This document shows positions 62,556-64,000 of a stretch of DNA of 64,000 nt, piece after piece. Position numbers and translations under genes: made by a program. Within the stretch, counting starts at the first letter, position 1. Each line of letters opens with the position of its first letter. The stretch covers positions 186,001 to 250,000 of the forward strand of contig NZ_JNZD01000003.1 of assembly GCF_000725495.1 (NCBI RefSeq). The letters run 5' to 3'. The notes beneath the pieces are model-generated. The model saw nothing but the letters and a program-made list of their open reading frames with translations, was not told where the DNA came from and ran no database searches. The stretch is from Streptomyces aureus (GTDB lineage Bacteria > Actinomycetota > Actinomycetes > Streptomycetales > Streptomycetaceae).

Positions 62556-64000
62556 TCAGACGGCCAGTCCGCTCAGCCCCGTCGGCAGGTGCGTCTCCTC
62601 CACGGTCCGCCCGCCGCCGACGTACATGTGCACACCGCACGGCAGACACGGGTCGAAGCTGCGGACGGCCCGCATGATGTCGATGCCCTTGAAGTTCTCG
62701 GGCGGGTTCTCCTCGAAGATGGGGGTGTTCTGCACCGCGTCCTCGTAGGGGCCCGGCGTGCCGTAGGAATCGCGGACACTGCCGTTCCACGGGGTCGGCG
62801 GGTACGGGTGGTAGTTGGCGATCTTGCCGTCGCGGATCACCATGTGGTGGGAGAGCACACCCCGGACCGCCTCGGTGAAGCCGCAGCCGATCGACTCGTC
62901 CGGCACGTCGAACTTCTCCCAGGTCTGGGTGCGTCCGGCGCGCACCTCCTCCATCGCCTGCTCGGCGAAGTACAGGGCGGCCGCGGCGGCGTACGCCTGG
63001 AAGTAGGTGCGGGCCCGGTTGCGTTCGATGGCGTTGCTCCACTGCGGGATGCGCCACTCCAGTGCCATCTCGGGCTTGGTCATCGTGCGCGGCAGGTTGA
63101 TCTGCACGCTGTGCCCGGTGGCCTTGATGTAGCCGATGTCGACGAGTCCGGACAGGGCCGTGGACCACAGCCGGGCGATCGGACCGCCGCCGGTGTCCAG
63201 CGCCAGATGATCGGTGCCGTCGAACCAGCGCGGCGACATGACCCAGCTGTACTTGTCGTCGAAGTCCCGCTTCTGCGGTGCGGGGATCGTGTGCTGGTTC
63301 CAGGGGTGGCGCTCGTCGACGGGGTTGCCGAGCGGGTCCCGTTCGACGAACTTCTCCATGCCCGACCAGTCCTCGTAGTACGAACTGCCCAGCAGGATGC
63401 GGATGCCGAGGTTGATGTCGACGAGGCTGTTGGTGACCAGCTTGCCGTCCACCACGACGCCCGGGGTGACGAACATGCGCCGCCCCCAGTTCTCCATGTT
63501 CGCGTACTGGAAGTCGCAGTACTCCGGGTCGTTCAGCGCGCCCCAGCAGCCCAGCAGCACCCGGCGCCGGCCCACGTCCTCGTAGCCCGGCAGGGCCTCG
63601 TAGAAGAAGTCGAAGAGGTCGTCGTGGAGCGGGACGACCCGCTTCATGAACTCCACGTAGCGGGTGAGCCGGGTCAGGTAGTCGGTGAAGAGCTGGATGG
63701 TCGCGACCGTGCCGACCCCGCCCGGGTAGAGCGTGGAGGGGTGCACATGGCGTCCCTCCATCAGACAGAACATCTCGCGGGTGTAGCGGCTGACCTGGAG
63801 CGCCTCACGGTAGAACTCGCCCTCCAGCGGGTTCAGCGAGCGCATGATGTCCGCGATCGTCCGGTAGCCGTGGTCGGCCGCGTGCGGCGCCTCGGTGCGC
63901 TCGGCCTGCTCCAGCACACCGGGGTTGGTCTCGCGGACCATCCGTTCGCAGTAGTCCACGCCGACCAGGTTCTCCTGGAAGATGTTGTGGTCGAACATGT
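62556..64000 (-). CDS. [NiFe]-hydrogenase large subunit, 5' end outside window
   Basis: C-terminal 481 residues of a nickel-dependent hydrogenase large subunit; the first cysteine motif lies beyond 64000. The ATG at 63998 is internal. The distal motif DPCLPCGVHMYVGGG is seen, followed by about 20 residues (GRTVEETHLPTGLSGLAV) that probably form the peptide cut off after nickel insertion, or stay as an extension. The sequence (MFDHNIFQENLVGVDYCERM, HPSTLYPGGVGTVATIQLF) looks like the actinobacterial high-affinity group 1h enzyme of the aerobic H2-scavenging kind. No small subunit or protease gene is in the window. Confidence 0.9.
   Translation of the reverse strand, partial: MFDHNIFQENLVGVDYCERMVRETNPGVLEQAERTEAPHAADHGYRTIADIMRSLNPLEGEFYREALQVSRYTREMFCLMEGRHVHPSTLYPGGVGTVATIQLFTDYLTRLTRYVEFMKRVVPLHDDLFDFFYEALPGYEDVGRRRVLLGCWGALNDPEYCDFQYANMENWGRRMFVTPGVVVDGKLVTNSLVDINLGIRILLGSSYYEDWSGMEKFVERDPLGNPVDERHPWNQHTIPAPQKRDFDDKYSWVMSPRWFDGTDHLALDTGGGPIARLWSTALSGLVDIGYIKATGHSVQINLPRTMTKPEMALEWRIPQWSNAIERNRARTYFQAYAAAAALYFAEQAMEEVRAGRTQTWEKFDVPDESIGCGFTEAVRGVLSHHMVIRDGKIANYHPYPPTPWNGSVRDSYGTPGPYEDAVQNTPIFEENPPENFKGIDIMRAVRSFDPCLPCGVHMYVGGGRTVEETHLPTGLSGLAV

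Noticed and set aside
63998..64000. ATG as the start of the hydrogenase large subunit
   Set aside because: The first cysteine motif of the family is missing from the residues in the window, so the real start is beyond its end.

Overview
The DNA is about 72% GC with strong third-position GC bias. It uses many GTG starts and carries Streptomyces hallmarks: the XRE/DUF5753 - DUF397 - HATPase trio, MurT/GatD, a secreted tripeptidyl aminopeptidase, a bio cluster and a ure cluster on a shared arm. I read it as a chromosomal segment of a Streptomyces (Actinomycetota). Gene content is mostly housekeeping or conserved accessory. I see no prophage, integrase, CRISPR array, rRNA or tRNA.

Layout. 0-7 kb: acetyltransferase, LLM oxidoreductase, MacB-like ABC exporter, a ribbon-helix-helix antitoxin with a degenerate Fic-like toxin, and a methyltransferase. 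7.3-11.9 kb: biotin synthesis, with bioB-bioA-bioD on the minus strand and bioF divergent. 11.9-13.7 kb: DUF397, DUF5753 regulator and an anti-sigma-type kinase. 13.7-16.1 kb: divergent LysR/LysE and an NlpC/P60 cell-wall hydrolase behind a c-di-AMP (ydaO) riboswitch. 16.6-18.0 kb: a ClpP paralogue lacking the catalytic His, and an orphan Phd antitoxin. 18.5-23.4 kb: ureABCF and ureGD, split by a palindromic element and a minisatellite. 23.5-28.8 kb: Tap aminopeptidase, PlsC acyltransferase, and an arginine-catabolic pair (amidinohydrolase + RocD) with an Lrp regulator. 28.8-33 kb: LytTR regulator, small membrane protein, SSS symporter and LytS kinase, probably a substrate-sensing uptake operon. 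33-38.5 kb: a CtaG-like protein, phosphofructokinase, MurT-GatD (lipid II amidation) and peptide deformylase. 38.7-53 kb: TetR/acyl-CoA dehydrogenase, a TenA-like protein, aldehyde dehydrogenase, Nudix + ATP-dependent DNA ligase, a thioredoxin-reductase-like flavoprotein with an XRE-cupin regulator, a three-gene quinone reductase/acyl-CoA dehydrogenase operon, a phosphodiester glycosidase-like secreted protein and DUF779.

53-64 kb: one long minus-strand [NiFe]-hydrogenase operon. It runs from the large subunit (N-terminus cut by the window end) through a NifU/rubredoxin-like fusion, DUF5947, DUF6084 and an unknown 256-residue protein to hypA-B-F-C-D-E, and closes at a strong hairpin. Many genes overlap by 1-17 bp, so this is probably one transcript. 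The large subunit looks like the actinobacterial high-affinity group 1h (Hhy) type, which would let the cell scavenge atmospheric H2.

Most interesting leads: (1) the hydrogenase accessory genes of unknown role; (2) ClpP with Arg in place of the active-site His; (3) the DDAH-like enzyme fused by ATGA overlap to rocD, which may be an ornithine-forming arginine dihydrolase; (4) the Fic-like toxin without a Fic motif, with an operator palindrome inside its promoter; (5) the 69-bp perfect palindrome that supplies the ureF stop codon.
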